Assembly (NCBI RefSeq): GCF_018035235.1
Contig: NZ_WPCV01000005.1
Coordinates: 248,001-312,000, forward strand
Source of the DNA: Citrobacter sp. On2M
GTDB lineage: Bacteria; Pseudomonadota; Gammaproteobacteria; Enterobacterales; Enterobacteriaceae
Length of the DNA stretch: 64,000 bases
Direction: 5' to 3'
Part shown: positions 10,478 through 19,227 of the stretch, piece after piece
How the letters are laid out: each line of letters opens with the position of its first letter
How positions within the stretch are numbered: position 1 is the stretch's first letter
Notes under the pieces: generated by a model
Database searches by the model: none
Told to the model about the DNA's origin: nothing
What the model saw: only the letters and a program-made list of their open reading frames with translations
Made by a program: the position numbers and the translations under genes

Positions 10478-11826
10478 TGTCCTGCGACAGGTTTCAGTTC
10501 GATACGTTTAATATCACCCACCAGCACCAGATAGCTCACCACCGCAATCAGCGCATGCACCCCGACGTAAATCAACGCGCCGTTAAACGAGCCGGTGGTC
10601 CCTACGATGTAGCCGATAGCAATTGGCGTGACGATGCCGGAGATGTTGCCAAACATGTTGAACAAACCGCCGCTCAGACCGCTGATCTCTTTAGGTGCAG
10701 TATCAGCCATCACCGCCCAGCCCAGGGCACCGATACCTTTGCCGAAGAAGGCCAGCGCCATAAAGCCGATGATCATCCACTCCACGTTGACGTAGTTACA
10801 GAACACCATCACCATCGACAGCAGCATGCCGAGTACGATTGGCGTTTTACGGGCGATATTCAGCGAACCGGTACGACGCATCAGCCAGTCGGAAATAATG
10901 CCCCCGAGCACGCCGCCTGCAAATCCGCAAATGGCCGGAACCGAAGCGACAAAACCGGCTTTCAAAATCGACATACCGCGAGCCTGCACCAGATAAACCG
11001 GGAACCAGGTGATAAAGAAGTAGGTCAGCGCGTTAATGCAGTATTGCCCGATGTAAATACCGATCATCATCCGTGAGCCCAGCAGCTGTTTGATTTGCCC
11101 CCACTTCACGCTGAACGGCACTTTAGCTTTGGCGGCCGCCTGATCCATGTTGATCAGCGCCCCGCCTTCAGCAATGTACTCCAGCTCTTTTTGGTTTACG
11201 CCCGGGTGCTGGTTTGGTTCATGAATCACCTTCAGCCAGATAAAGCTGATAACAATCCCTAGGCCGCCCATAAAGAAGAACACATGCGACCAGCCCACTT
11301 CGTGGGTCAGCCACCCCATGATTGGCGCAAAAATAACGGTGGCAAAGTACTGCGCAGAGTTAAAGATTGCGACTGCCGTGCCCCTCTCCTGTGCCGGGAA
11401 CCATGCCGCAACTATCCGACTATTGCCAGGGAAGGAAGGTGCTTCAGCTAAACCGACAAGGAATCGCAACGTAAACAGCGCAACGATAATGCCGAAGCCG
11501 CTAAAGATATCGACGAAGCCCTGCAGCAGGGTAAACATGGACCAGATAAAGATGGACCAGAAATAAACACGTTTTGAACCGAAGCGGTCGAGCAACCAGC
11601 CGCCAGGGATCTGACCGATAACATAGGCCCATGAGAATGCGGAGAAGACGTACCCCATCCCGACGGCATCCAGGCCAATGTCTTTGGCCATCTCCGAACC
11701 GGCAATAGATAAAGTGGCGCGATCGCCGTAGTTAAAGGATGTGACGATAAACAACATCACCACTATCCAGTAGCGAGCGTTAGTGCGTTTTTCCGCGCTG
11801 CTCGCCGCCTGACTTAATGAACTCAT
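10474..11826 (-). CDS. gudP: D-glucarate/galactarate MFS transporter GudP
   Basis: Major facilitator superfamily permease of the anion:cation symporter family, with about 12 hydrophobic segments, importing glucarate (and probably galactarate) with protons. The 450 residues from MSSLSQAAS match E. coli GudP; conserved pieces include [15 protein letters not shown] and the MFS motif DRFGSKR. The start at 11826 rather than an upstream ATG is supported by CAGGAG eight bases before it and by the E. coli start. It is the first gene of the operon; its stop overlaps the start of gudX. The 342 bp upstream up to yqcA should hold the operon promoter and CdaR site. Confidence 0.97.
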   Translation of the reverse strand: MSSLSQAASSAEKRTNARYWIVVMLFIVTSFNYGDRATLSIAGSEMAKDIGLDAVGMGYVFSAFSWAYVIGQIPGGWLLDRFGSKRVYFWSIFIWSMFTLLQGFVDIFSGFGIIVALFTLRFLVGLAEAPSFPGNSRIVAAWFPAQERGTAVAIFNSAQYFATVIFAPIMGWLTHEVGWSHVFFFMGGLGIVISFIWLKVIHEPNQHPGVNQKELEYIAEGGALINMDQAAAKAKVPFSVKWGQIKQLLGSRMMIGIYIGQYCINALTYFFITWFPVYLVQARGMSILKAGFVASVPAICGFAGGVLGGIISDWLMRRTGSLNIARKTPIVLGMLLSMVMVFCNYVNVEWMIIGFMALAFFGKGIGALGWAVMADTAPKEISGLSGGLFNMFGNISGIVTPIAIGYIVGTTGSFNGALIYVGVHALIAVVSYLVLVGDIKRIELKPVAGQ

Positions 11827-12168
11827 TGTTGCACTCCTGAATCTTGGCTGTCGCCAGTTCATTCTGTACAGCACCTGTAGGGTGATCAGAATGAGAGGTT
11901 AGTGTGTGGCAGTTTTGGTACAGCTCAGGGCCGTTTTATTCTGACTCGCTGCCTTTCCGGGAACTGACGGGAAAAGTATATGAAGGAGTGGCTCTTACCC
12001 TCACCGTGCATGAACACAACATTAGAGAGGCAGTAAGAATTTGTTTGGGGCATAAGCCCAAAGCAGTGGAAGTTAGTTCACGTAATTGGGGTTTTATTGC
12101 CGGGTGGCGGCTTCGCCTGACCCGGCCTACGGTTCAAATGGGGGTTGTATGCCCGTACGGGCGAGAGA
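11827..12168. promoter_or_regulatory. Non-coding region upstream of gudP
   Basis: 342 bp without a gene between the gudP start and the yqcA stop. It must hold the gudPXD promoter and presumably the CdaR operator, but I cannot point to convincing hexamers. It also holds a REP element near 12099-12136 and a perfect 12-bp palindrome (GCCCGTACGGGC, 12151-12162) just after the yqcA stop. Confidence 0.6.
12099..12136. repeat. REP-like palindrome downstream of yqcA
   Basis: GCCGGGTGGCGGC and the facing GACCCGGCCTAC form the typical imperfect REP hairpin. It lies in the yqcA 3' region and upstream of gudP. Confidence 0.65.
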
Positions 12169-12618
12169 TTATTTGAGCAAGGTTCCCCAGTTTTCTACCC
12201 AGGGGTTGGATTCGCTTTCTGGTTCAGGATGTTCGCTGGCGTCAATCAGCAACATTTCCCCCACGCGCTGTGCGCTTTGCTCCTGTAACAGCGCATCAAA
12301 CTGTTTGCCACCATTGCAGAAATTAACGTAGCTGCTGTCGCCCAGCGCAATGACTCCGTAATGCAGATTAGGCTGGAAACCGAGATTATCTTTGATCCCC
12401 TGAAACAGCGGCACGATGCTATCGGGCAGATCGCCCTGCCCGGTCGTTGAGGTCACCACCAGCACATATTTATCCTGATATACCTGCCAGTCGCTGAGCT
12501 CCGGATCTTCAAACACCGTGGCTTTATGACCCTGTGCCGTCAAAATTGCCTCGGCCTCTTCAGCAACCAGCAGTGCGTTTCCGTACATCGTGCCGACAAA
12601 AATTCCAATTTCCGCCAT
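12169..12618 (-). CDS. yqcA: Short flavodoxin-like protein YqcA
   Basis: Small FMN-binding flavodoxin fold protein of 149 residues, the E. coli YqcA length. The FMN phosphate loop is at the N-terminus ([11 protein letters not shown]), with [12 protein letters not shown] and [13 protein letters not shown] around the isoalloxazine ring. In E. coli it is a flavodoxin whose redox partner is not settled. It is the third gene of yqcC-truC-yqcA, 19 bp after truC. Confidence 0.95.
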   Translation of the reverse strand: MAEIGIFVGTMYGNALLVAEEAEAILTAQGHKATVFEDPELSDWQVYQDKYVLVVTSTTGQGDLPDSIVPLFQGIKDNLGFQPNLHYGVIALGDSSYVNFCNGGKQFDALLQEQSAQRVGEMLLIDASEHPEPESESNPWVENWGTLLK

Positions 12619-12637
12619 AACCGTAATCTCCTGGGAC

Positions 12638-13420
12638 TTAAGAATCTATCTGCTCATCCTGACCTGACCGCTCGACGAACTCAACCCTTTCATTCTCAGG
12701 GAGAAGTCCACGCCAGCCAAATTGTGACAATGCCTGCATCCAGACGTCATCCAGCCCGGCGCGAATAACCAGCGGTTCGCCGGTGAAAGGATGGGTCAGC
12801 GCAAGCTGGCTGGCATGCAGCATTAATCGCTGACAACCGAAATGCTCCGCGGCGCTGCGGTTTTGCCGTAAATCACCGTGCTTGCTGTCGCCAATAATCG
12901 GATGGCGCAAGTGCGCCAGATGGCGTCTGAGCTGGTGTTTTCGACCGGTTTTAGGATCCAGCTCCACCAGTCCATAACGGGTGGTCGGATAACGTCCGGT
13001 CGCCACCGGCATTTCTACCGTTGCCAGGCCGCGATAATGGGTGACGGCAGGCTGTGGGCCTTTATCATCACGGGCAAACTTATCGGCGATCTTATCCAGC
13101 TCTTCTACCAACGGGTAATCCAGCACGGCCTCATCCATCAACCAGCCACGCACAATCGCATGATAGCGCTTGTGAATTTTATGCTCTTCAAACTGCTGGG
13201 ACAGCAACCGTCCGGCTTCGCTGGATAGCCCCATCAGAAGTACGCCGGAGGTTGGTCTGTCGAGTCGATGGGCGGTAAAAACGTGCTGACCAATCTGGTC
13301 GCGCACCGTTTGCATCACCACCACTTTTTCATCCCGGTCGAGCCAACTGCGGTGAACCAGCCAGCCAGATGGTTTATTGACTGCAACCAGCCATTCGTCC
13401 TGATAGAGAATCTCCAGCAT
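12638..13420 (-). CDS. truC: tRNA pseudouridine(65) synthase TruC
   Basis: Converts U65 of certain tRNAs to pseudouridine. RluA-family enzyme of 260 residues, the same as E. coli TruC. The catalytic aspartate is Asp54 in [12 protein letters not shown], and the family motifs [13 protein letters not shown] and GDSKHG are present. Its ATG overlaps the last base of the yqcC stop (TGATG), so the two are translationally coupled. Confidence 0.97.
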   Translation of the reverse strand: MLEILYQDEWLVAVNKPSGWLVHRSWLDRDEKVVVMQTVRDQIGQHVFTAHRLDRPTSGVLLMGLSSEAGRLLSQQFEEHKIHKRYHAIVRGWLMDEAVLDYPLVEELDKIADKFARDDKGPQPAVTHYRGLATVEMPVATGRYPTTRYGLVELDPKTGRKHQLRRHLAHLRHPIIGDSKHGDLRQNRSAAEHFGCQRLMLHASQLALTHPFTGEPLVIRAGLDDVWMQALSQFGWRGLLPENERVEFVERSGQDEQIDS

Positions 13421-13749
13421 CAGGCGTTATCACTGGTAAACAGCGCATCCAGCTCCTGCAATGCCGCCAGGAGAATTTCGCGTTGCGGGTGATCGGCAGC
13501 CAACGCCATTTCGTAATACGGTGCGACGGCAAAAGCCTGCGGAAGCGGCTGCGCGTTATCGAGCAGCATATGCATGCGCGGAATCAATACCCATTGCAGC
13601 CACTCAACCGGCTCCATGGTATCCATACAAAAAGGCTGCGTGCTGGTAAACAGATGCTCTGCGGGCTCATCCATCCGCCAGTGATGATGTTCACGCAGTA
13701 GCGCTTCAAGCGTGTGTAACTGCTGGCGCACACGGTCATGAGTCGTCAT
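13420..13749 (-). CDS. yqcC: YqcC family protein of unknown function
   Basis: Small protein (109 residues from MTTHDRVRQQ) that matches E. coli YqcC. No catalytic motif is visible; conserved stretches are MEPVEWLQWVLIPRMH and QPLPQAFAVAPYYEMAL. The start at 13749, not an in-frame ATG 45 bases upstream, is chosen because GAGGT precedes it at normal spacing and E. coli YqcC starts with the same residues. First gene of yqcC-truC-yqcA; the position next to truC is conserved, but the function is unknown. Confidence 0.93.
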   Translation of the reverse strand: MTTHDRVRQQLHTLEALLREHHHWRMDEPAEHLFTSTQPFCMDTMEPVEWLQWVLIPRMHMLLDNAQPLPQAFAVAPYYEMALAADHPQREILLAALQELDALFTSDNA

Positions 13750-13808
13750 GAAATTAACCTCAATGATGAAAAAATCTGGCGCGAAGAATAGCACTAGTGA
13801 AGGGAAAT

Positions 13809-14171
13809 AAAAAAAGGGAGCACTGTAAAAACAGTGCTCCCGGTTCGTTTCGCAGCATTCCAGCTACTTTTAGTGCTCCCTGCTCATCCGTGACAACTTT
13901 TCCTGTGGTCTTGCGACCGCGTTCATCCTGAACTTTTGCATCCTGCTCACATCACCCCGATATGAAAACTTCATCCTGAAGTATCCTGGCCATCCTGACC
14001 CGCCGAACATCCTGACCGGCTCTCATTCTCCATCCTGGAGGTGTCCTTTAACGCATCCAGCGTTTTCCTCTTTGCTTCGTCCTGAAGCCTGTCCTTGCAA
14101 CACCATCCTGGTGTGTCCTGCCGAAAAGCCATCATCCTGATGTTCTCTTCGTTGTACGACTCCTTGTCGAC
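13809..14171 (-). ncRNA. csrB: CsrB small RNA, CsrA-sequestering
   Basis: About 363 nt, placed between yqcC and syd as in E. coli. The 5' end is set at the GTCGAC start known for E. coli CsrB. Reading on the minus strand I count eight exact CAGGATG motifs plus many further GGA loops (AGGAC, AGGAA, GGGGTG, CGGATG), each in a small hairpin; these bind CsrA. The 3' end is a strong terminator: GGGAGCACTGT, a short loop and ACAGTGCTCCC, then seven T. CsrB titrates CsrA and so lifts its control of carbon storage, motility and virulence. Transcription is driven by BarA-UvrY. Confidence 0.96.
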
Positions 14172-14344
14172 AGGTATAGAATCGCCTGTTTCGCCTTATC
14201 TTACAAGACGCTTATAGACATACCCTTAAGATTATTTTCGTATGAAAGCGGAAAATAAAACATTAACAACATGAATAATAAGGAATTACATTTTTACCCA
14301 TTCATTAAGTCTTCACTCATTATCTGACAATGTCCTACAGGGTT

Positions 14345-14362
14345 TGTAAGAGATCTCTCACA
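14345..14362. promoter_or_regulatory. UvrY/SirA (GacA-type) binding site upstream of csrB
   Basis: The 18-bp inverted repeat TGTAAGAGATCTCTCACA fits the GacA-box form TGTAAG-N6-CTTACA with one changed base in the right arm. It lies about 174-191 bp upstream of the CsrB 5' end, the kind of distant upstream position described for SirA/UvrY at csrB. It falls in the 210-bp gap between the csrB promoter and the syd stop. Confidence 0.8.
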
Positions 14363-14381
14363 AGGTTCAGAGTAAACTGGA

Positions 14382-14927
14382 TTACAGAACTGGCTTAAGT
14401 TGAGTGAGGAATTCCGCAAGTGAGGCCGCAAGTACCGTCCGTTTACGGGTTCCCAGCGTTTCTTTGCACACTTCACCGGACAGATTGCACACCGAAATGA
14501 CGTCAAGCTCATTGTCCTGTGTGGCAATAAAAAGCGTAGGAGAGAGCTTAAGGCGTTTTTGCGTAACCAAGTGGCCGATCAGGTTTTCCTGTACGCGTCT
14601 GAAGTCATCTTCAGACCAGGTTTGCAGAAGAGTAAGTTTCTCATCCGCAAATTGTGCGTGCATGTCCCCGGCAAACTGAGTGGTATAAAAAGCGTGAATG
14701 GCAGGTTGTATCACAATATCAAAAGCGCGTTCAACCGCACTGACGTTTTCTTCGCCAACAAAAGGCTGTGGTTGCCAGAAAACCGCATCGCCTGTGGAAG
14801 AAATGATACACGGAGAGGGTACGCCATACAGCTCTTCGCTGAGCGGCCAGCTATCATTTTTCTCATGCCACGCGTCGCAATAACGCGTCGTAAAGGCTGT
14901 TAACGCCTGCGCTGTCAATTCGTCCAC
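14382..14927 (-). CDS. syd: SecY-interacting protein Syd
   Basis: Cytoplasmic-face peripheral protein that binds SecY and can proofread the translocon. The 181 residues equal E. coli Syd in length and sequence ([43 protein letters not shown]). It starts with GTG at 14927, preceded by AGAGAG at about eight bases. Divergent from queF with 68 bp between. Confidence 0.96.
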   Translation of the reverse strand: MDELTAQALTAFTTRYCDAWHEKNDSWPLSEELYGVPSPCIISSTGDAVFWQPQPFVGEENVSAVERAFDIVIQPAIHAFYTTQFAGDMHAQFADEKLTLLQTWSEDDFRRVQENLIGHLVTQKRLKLSPTLFIATQDNELDVISVCNLSGEVCKETLGTRKRTVLAASLAEFLTQLKPVL

Positions 14928-14995
14928 TGATTTCTCTCTTCACAAAAGCCAGGATACACTTGTCGCATAGTGTATCTGGTTTATGACGGTGAAAC

Positions 14996-15844
14996 ATGTC
15001 CTCTTATGAAAATCATCAGGCGCTTGACGGCCTGACTCTCGGTAAATCAACAGATTACCGGGATAATTACGATGCCAGCCTGCTTCAGGGCGTGCCACGC
15101 AGCCTGAATCGCGATCCGTTGGATTTAAAAGCTGACAATCTGCCTTTTCACGGTGCCGATATCTGGACGCTGTATGAGTTGTCATGGTTGAATGCCAACG
15201 GTTTACCACAGGTCGCGGTCGGTCATGTAGAACTGGATTACACCAGCGTCAACCTGATTGAATCGAAAAGCTTTAAGCTTTACCTGAACAGTTTTAACCA
15301 GACCCGTTTTGACTCCTGGGAAGCGGTACGCCAGACGCTGGAAAACGACCTGCGCGCCTGTGCTCAAGGCCATGTCAGCGTGGCGCTGTTCCGCCTTGAC
15401 GAAATGGAAGGGCAGCCGATAGCCCACTTTAACGGCACCTGTATCGACAATCAGGATATCGTCATCGATAACTACCAGTTCAGCACTGAGTATCTGGAAA
15501 ATGCCGTAAGCGGTGAAAAAGCGGTGGAAGAGACGCTGGTCAGCCATCTGCTGAAGTCCAACTGTTTAATCACCCACCAGCCAGACTGGGGCTCCATACA
15601 AATTCAGTATCGCGGACGTAAAATCGACAGAGAGAAGCTGCTGCGTTACCTGGTCTCCTTCCGCCACCATAATGAGTTTCATGAACAGTGCGTGGAACGC
15701 ATTTTCAATGACATTCTGCGCTTCTGCCAGCCGGAGAAACTGAGCGTCTACGCGCGCTACACGCGACGTGGCGGCCTGGACATTAACCCATGGCGCACTA
15801 ACACCGATTTCACTCCGGCAACCGGTCGTCTGGTACGTCAGTAA
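14996..15844 (+). CDS. queF: NADPH-dependent 7-cyano-7-deazaguanine reductase QueF
   Basis: Reduces preQ0 to preQ1 in queuosine biosynthesis. The 282 residues are the long, two-domain (YqcD-type) form. The QueF signature [18 protein letters not shown] is at about 79-96, the catalytic nucleophile Cys190 is in [15 protein letters not shown] with Asp197 nearby, and [13 protein letters not shown] lies near residue 227. First of a series of plus-strand genes that runs to xni. Confidence 0.97.
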   Translation: MSSYENHQALDGLTLGKSTDYRDNYDASLLQGVPRSLNRDPLDLKADNLPFHGADIWTLYELSWLNANGLPQVAVGHVELDYTSVNLIESKSFKLYLNSFNQTRFDSWEAVRQTLENDLRACAQGHVSVALFRLDEMEGQPIAHFNGTCIDNQDIVIDNYQFSTEYLENAVSGEKAVEETLVSHLLKSNCLITHQPDWGSIQIQYRGRKIDREKLLRYLVSFRHHNEFHEQCVERIFNDILRFCQPEKLSVYARYTRRGGLDINPWRTNTDFTPATGRLVRQ

Positions 15845-15957
15845 TCTTTTTTCTCAATTTTGCGTGTCGAATTCCGCGCGCAAGGTTGTGAAAGGTCATA
15901 AGCCAGGGCTATTGTAATCAATAGAGGATGATGTCTCTCGTCCCGTAAGGAGTTTAC

Positions 15958-17322
15958 TTGATTACACATATTAGCCCACTTGGCTCAATGGACATGTTGT
16001 CGCAGCTGGAAGTCGAATTGCTTAAACGCACGGCCAGCAGCGACCTGTATCAACTGTTTCGTAACTGTTCGCTTGCCGTTCTGAACTCCGGCAGTTTGAC
16101 CGACAACAGCAAAGAGCTGCTGTCACGCTTTGAAAGTTTCGACATAAACGTGCTGCGCCGCGAACGGGGCGTGAAGCTGGAACTGATCAACCCGCCTGAA
16201 GATGCGTTTGTTGATGGACGCATTATTCGCGCGCTGCAGGCCAACCTGTTCGCCGTGCTGCGCGACATTCTGTTCGTCAATGGTCAAATCCATAACGCCG
16301 GCCGTTTTCAGCATCTGGATCTCGAAAGCTCGGTGCATATTACCAACCTGGTATTCTCGATCCTGCGTAATGCCCGCGCGCTACACGTTGGTGAAGCGCC
16401 TAATATGGTCGTCTGCTGGGGCGGTCACTCAATCAACGAAAATGAGTACCTGTACGCTCGTCGCGTCGGCACCCAGTTAGGCCTGCGCGAACTGAACATC
16501 TGCACCGGCTGCGGTCCGGGGGCGATGGAAGCGCCAATGAAAGGCGCTGCGGTCGGTCACGCCCAGCAGCGATACAAAGACAGCCGCTTTATTGGCATGA
16601 CCGAACCGTCAATCATTGCCGCTGAGCCACCTAACCCGCTGGTTAACGAACTGATCATCATGCCGGACATTGAAAAACGTCTGGAAGCATTCGTACGCAT
16701 CGCCCACGGTATTATCATCTTCCCGGGCGGCGTAGGGACAGCAGAAGAGCTGTTGTATCTGCTGGGGATCCTGATGAACCCGGCGAACAAAGATCAGGTG
16801 TTGCCGCTGATCCTGACCGGACCAAAAGAGAGCGCCGACTACTTCCGCGTGCTGGACGAATTTATTGTGCACACGCTGGGAGAAGACGCGCGTCGCCACT
16901 ATCGCATTATCATTGACGACGCTGCGGAAGTGGCGCGCCTGATGAAAAAAGCGATGCCGCTGGTGAAAGAGAACCGCCGCGATACCGGTGATGCCTATAG
17001 CTTTAACTGGTCGATTCGTATTGCACCTGATTTGCAGATGCCGTTCGAGCCGTCCCATGAAAACATGGCTAACCTGAAGCTGTACCCGGATCAGCCCGTT
17101 GAAGTACTGGCGGCCGACCTGCGCCGTGCATTCTCGGGGATTGTGGCGGGTAACGTGAAGGAAGTTGGGATCCGCGCCATTGAAGAGTTTGGCCCGTATA
17201 AAATCCACGGCGACCGCGAAATGATGCGCCGCATGGACGATCTCCTGCAGGGCTTTGTCGCACAGCATCGCATGAAGTTACCAGGCTCTGCGTATATCCC
17301 TTGCTACGAGATTAGCGCCTGA
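15958..17322 (+). CDS. ppnN: Nucleosidase PpnN (YgdH), (p)ppGpp target
   Basis: Pyrimidine/purine nucleotide 5'-monophosphate nucleosidase that cleaves NMPs to base and ribose 5-phosphate; the E. coli enzyme is stimulated by (p)ppGpp, which links it to relA at the left of the window. It is a LOG/lysine-decarboxylase-like protein with the diagnostic motif [16 protein letters not shown] and the [16 protein letters not shown] stretch; 454 residues as in E. coli. The start is TTG at 15958 with AAGGAG seven bases before it; E. coli uses the same TTG. A clear terminator follows. Confidence 0.97.
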   Translation: MITHISPLGSMDMLSQLEVELLKRTASSDLYQLFRNCSLAVLNSGSLTDNSKELLSRFESFDINVLRRERGVKLELINPPEDAFVDGRIIRALQANLFAVLRDILFVNGQIHNAGRFQHLDLESSVHITNLVFSILRNARALHVGEAPNMVVCWGGHSINENEYLYARRVGTQLGLRELNICTGCGPGAMEAPMKGAAVGHAQQRYKDSRFIGMTEPSIIAAEPPNPLVNELIIMPDIEKRLEAFVRIAHGIIIFPGGVGTAEELLYLLGILMNPANKDQVLPLILTGPKESADYFRVLDEFIVHTLGEDARRHYRIIIDDAAEVARLMKKAMPLVKENRRDTGDAYSFNWSIRIAPDLQMPFEPSHENMANLKLYPDQPVEVLAADLRRAFSGIVAGNVKEVGIRAIEEFGPYKIHGDREMMRRMDDLLQGFVAQHRMKLPGSAYIPCYEISA

Positions 17323-17374
17323 CCACCTACATCCGCGAGCTGTCGCTTTTGCGGTGACAATTTTGTCCATACCG

Positions 17375-17411
17375 AAGCCGGGGCTGGCGCATCAGCCACC
17401 CGGCTTTTTTT
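17375..17411 (+). terminator. Intrinsic terminator of ppnN
   Basis: AGCCGGG and CCCGGCT arms with an inner GGCTG/CAGCC pair, followed by seven T. Confidence 0.85.
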
Positions 17412-17712
17412 AGTGATACCAGTCACATAGCTCGGAACATTATATAGATATCAGTGATTTTTCTTTAAAAATGACACGCAAGGCAAACGATTGCCTACAA
17501 AATCCAACCGTGATTTATCTTAGGAAATTATTATCAATCGCTAAATTCCTCTAAAAACAACATCTTTTGTAGCGTAACCCTCGTATCCCCGCACCTTCGC
17601 TTTCATGATATATGTCGTTAATGTTAGCCTTCGCGCCAGTAAATTCGCTTTGACTATTTTTTAACAGCTTAATGGTCCAAATTTATCCACATAAAAGGTG
17701 GATTATTGCATT

Positions 17713-17728
17713 TGAGATCGCGATCACT
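17713..17728. promoter_or_regulatory. Candidate CRP site upstream of sdaC
   Basis: TGAGA-N6-TCACT, eight of ten bases of the CRP consensus TGTGA-N6-TCACA, about 157 bp before the sdaC start. E. coli sdaC is known to respond to cAMP-CRP. The site is predicted only. Confidence 0.45.
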
Positions 17729-17819
17729 GATAGATTCATTACTTAAATGTATCTTTCCGCCCGCAAATTATTACGGCGAAAAATTACATAAAAAATCGCT
17801 CAACGAATTTTGATTTACA

Positions 17820-17862
17820 GTCGGGTTCTTTTTCATTGGATTGACCCAAAACCCGACTTTTT
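17820..17862 (+). terminator. Terminator-like hairpin in the sdaC leader
   Basis: GTCGGGTT (17820-17827) pairs perfectly with AACCCGAC (17850-17857) across a 22-nt loop and is followed directly by TTTTT. It ends only 12 nt before the AGGAG ribosome binding site of sdaC, so it lies in the untranslated leader, not after a gene. It could be an attenuator. No leader peptide is obvious. Confidence 0.55.
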
Positions 17863-17884
17863 AAGCTTCCTCCAGGAGAAATAG

Positions 17885-19174
17885 ATGGAAAACACTCAAA
17901 CCAGCACTATCGTTACGGGCCAGACCCGCAGCGCATGGCGCAAGACAGACACCATGTGGATGCTGGGCCTTTACGGCACGGCGATTGGCGCGGGTGTATT
18001 GTTCCTGCCAATCAACGCAGGCGTAGGCGGTATGATTCCGCTGATCATCATGGCGATCCTTGCTTTCCCGATGACCTTCTTTGCACACCGCGGCCTGACT
18101 CGCTTTGTGCTGTCCGGTAAAAATCCGGGTGAAGACATCACTGAAGTAGTAGAAGAACACTTCGGTGTTGGCGCGGGTAAACTGATTACTCTGCTCTATT
18201 TCTTCGCTATCTACCCGATTCTGTTGGTTTACAGCGTAGCAATCACCAATACCGTGGAAAGCTTCCTGACCCACCAGTTGGCCATTACGCCGCCACCGCG
18301 CGCAATTCTGTCTCTGATCCTGATTGTCGGCATGATGACCATCGTGCGTTTCGGCGAGCAGATGATCGTGAAAGCGATGAGCATCCTGGTATTCCCGTTC
18401 GTTGCAGCCCTGATGCTGCTGGCGCTGTACCTGATCCCTCAGTGGAGCGGCGCGGTTCTGGAAACCCTGTCCTTTGACTCTGCAGCAACCACCGGCAACG
18501 GTCTGCTGTTGACCCTGTGGCTGGCAATTCCGGTAATGGTGTTCTCCTTCAACCACTCACCGATCATCTCCTCTTTCGCCGTGGCGAAACGTGAAGAATA
18601 CGGTGATGAAGCTGAGAAGAAATGCTCCAAGATTCTGGCATTCGCTCACATCATGATGGTACTGACCGTTATGTTCTTCGTCTTCAGCTGCGTATTCAGC
18701 CTGACCCCGGCGGATCTGGCTGCGGCGAAAGAGCAGAACATCTCTATCCTGTCTTACCTGGCGAACCACTTTAACGCACCGATCATTGCCTGGATGGCAC
18801 CGATCATCGCGATTATCGCTATCACCAAATCCTTCCTCGGCCACTACCTGGGCGCGCGTGAAGGTTTCAACGGTATGGTGATTAAGTCTCTGCGTGGTAA
18901 AGGCAAATCCATCGAAATCAACAAACTGAACAAAATCACTGCGCTGTTCATGCTGGTCACCACCTGGATTGTGGCAACGCTGAACCCGAGCATCCTCGGT
19001 ATGATTGAGACCCTGGGTGGCCCAATCATCGCGATGATTCTGTTCCTGATGCCGATGTATGCCATTCAGAAAGTACCGGCAATGCGTAAGTACAGCGGCC
19101 ATATCAGCAACGTCTTCGTTGTCATTATGGGCCTGATCGCTATCTCCGCTATTTTCTACTCTCTGTTCAGTTAA
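17885..19174 (+). CDS. sdaC: Serine:H+ symporter SdaC
   Basis: Inner-membrane L-serine permease of the hydroxy/aromatic amino acid permease family with about 11 hydrophobic segments; 429 residues, as in E. coli SdaC. Conserved stretches: [57 protein letters not shown] and [16 protein letters not shown] good AGGAG precedes the start. It is the first gene of sdaC-sdaB and brings in the serine that SdaB deaminates. E. coli SdaC is also a colicin V receptor component. Confidence 0.97.
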   Translation: MENTQTSTIVTGQTRSAWRKTDTMWMLGLYGTAIGAGVLFLPINAGVGGMIPLIIMAILAFPMTFFAHRGLTRFVLSGKNPGEDITEVVEEHFGVGAGKLITLLYFFAIYPILLVYSVAITNTVESFLTHQLAITPPPRAILSLILIVGMMTIVRFGEQMIVKAMSILVFPFVAALMLLALYLIPQWSGAVLETLSFDSAATTGNGLLLTLWLAIPVMVFSFNHSPIISSFAVAKREEYGDEAEKKCSKILAFAHIMMVLTVMFFVFSCVFSLTPADLAAAKEQNISILSYLANHFNAPIIAWMAPIIAIIAITKSFLGHYLGAREGFNGMVIKSLRGKGKSIEINKLNKITALFMLVTTWIVATLNPSILGMIETLGGPIIAMILFLMPMYAIQKVPAMRKYSGHISNVFVVIMGLIAISAIFYSLFS

Positions 19175-19180
19175 TTCCCC

Positions 19181-19204
19181 TGCGCCGCTCCTTGGGGCGG
19201 CGCA
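19181..19204 (+). promoter_or_regulatory. Hairpin between sdaC and sdaB
   Basis: Perfect 8-bp GC-rich stem TGCGCCGC / GCGGCGCA with an 8-nt loop, no T-run, between the sdaC stop and the sdaB start (23 nt before the ATG). It looks like an mRNA-stability or translation-tuning element rather than a terminator. Confidence 0.6.
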
Positions 19205-19227
19205 CCTCGATACACAATGGACGCCTC

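Larger units (their letters stand above)
17412..17884. promoter_or_regulatory. Long AT-rich regulatory region of sdaC
   Basis: 473 bp without a credible ORF between the ppnN terminator and sdaC. It holds a candidate CRP site and a terminator-like hairpin just before the ribosome binding site (listed separately). The length fits the complex control known for E. coli sdaCB (CRP, Lrp), but I could not fix a -10/-35 pair. Confidence 0.6.

Noticed and set aside
13870-14160. Regular repeats of CATCCTG at short intervals, looking at first like a small repeat array.
   Set aside because: Read on the other strand they are the CAGGATG CsrA-binding loops of CsrB; spacing is irregular and there are no unique spacers of CRISPR size.
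17861-18556. 231-codon minus-strand open frame opposite sdaC.
   Set aside because: Low-complexity His/Gln/Arg-rich product typical of antisense frames in GC-rich genes; sdaC is clearly the real gene.
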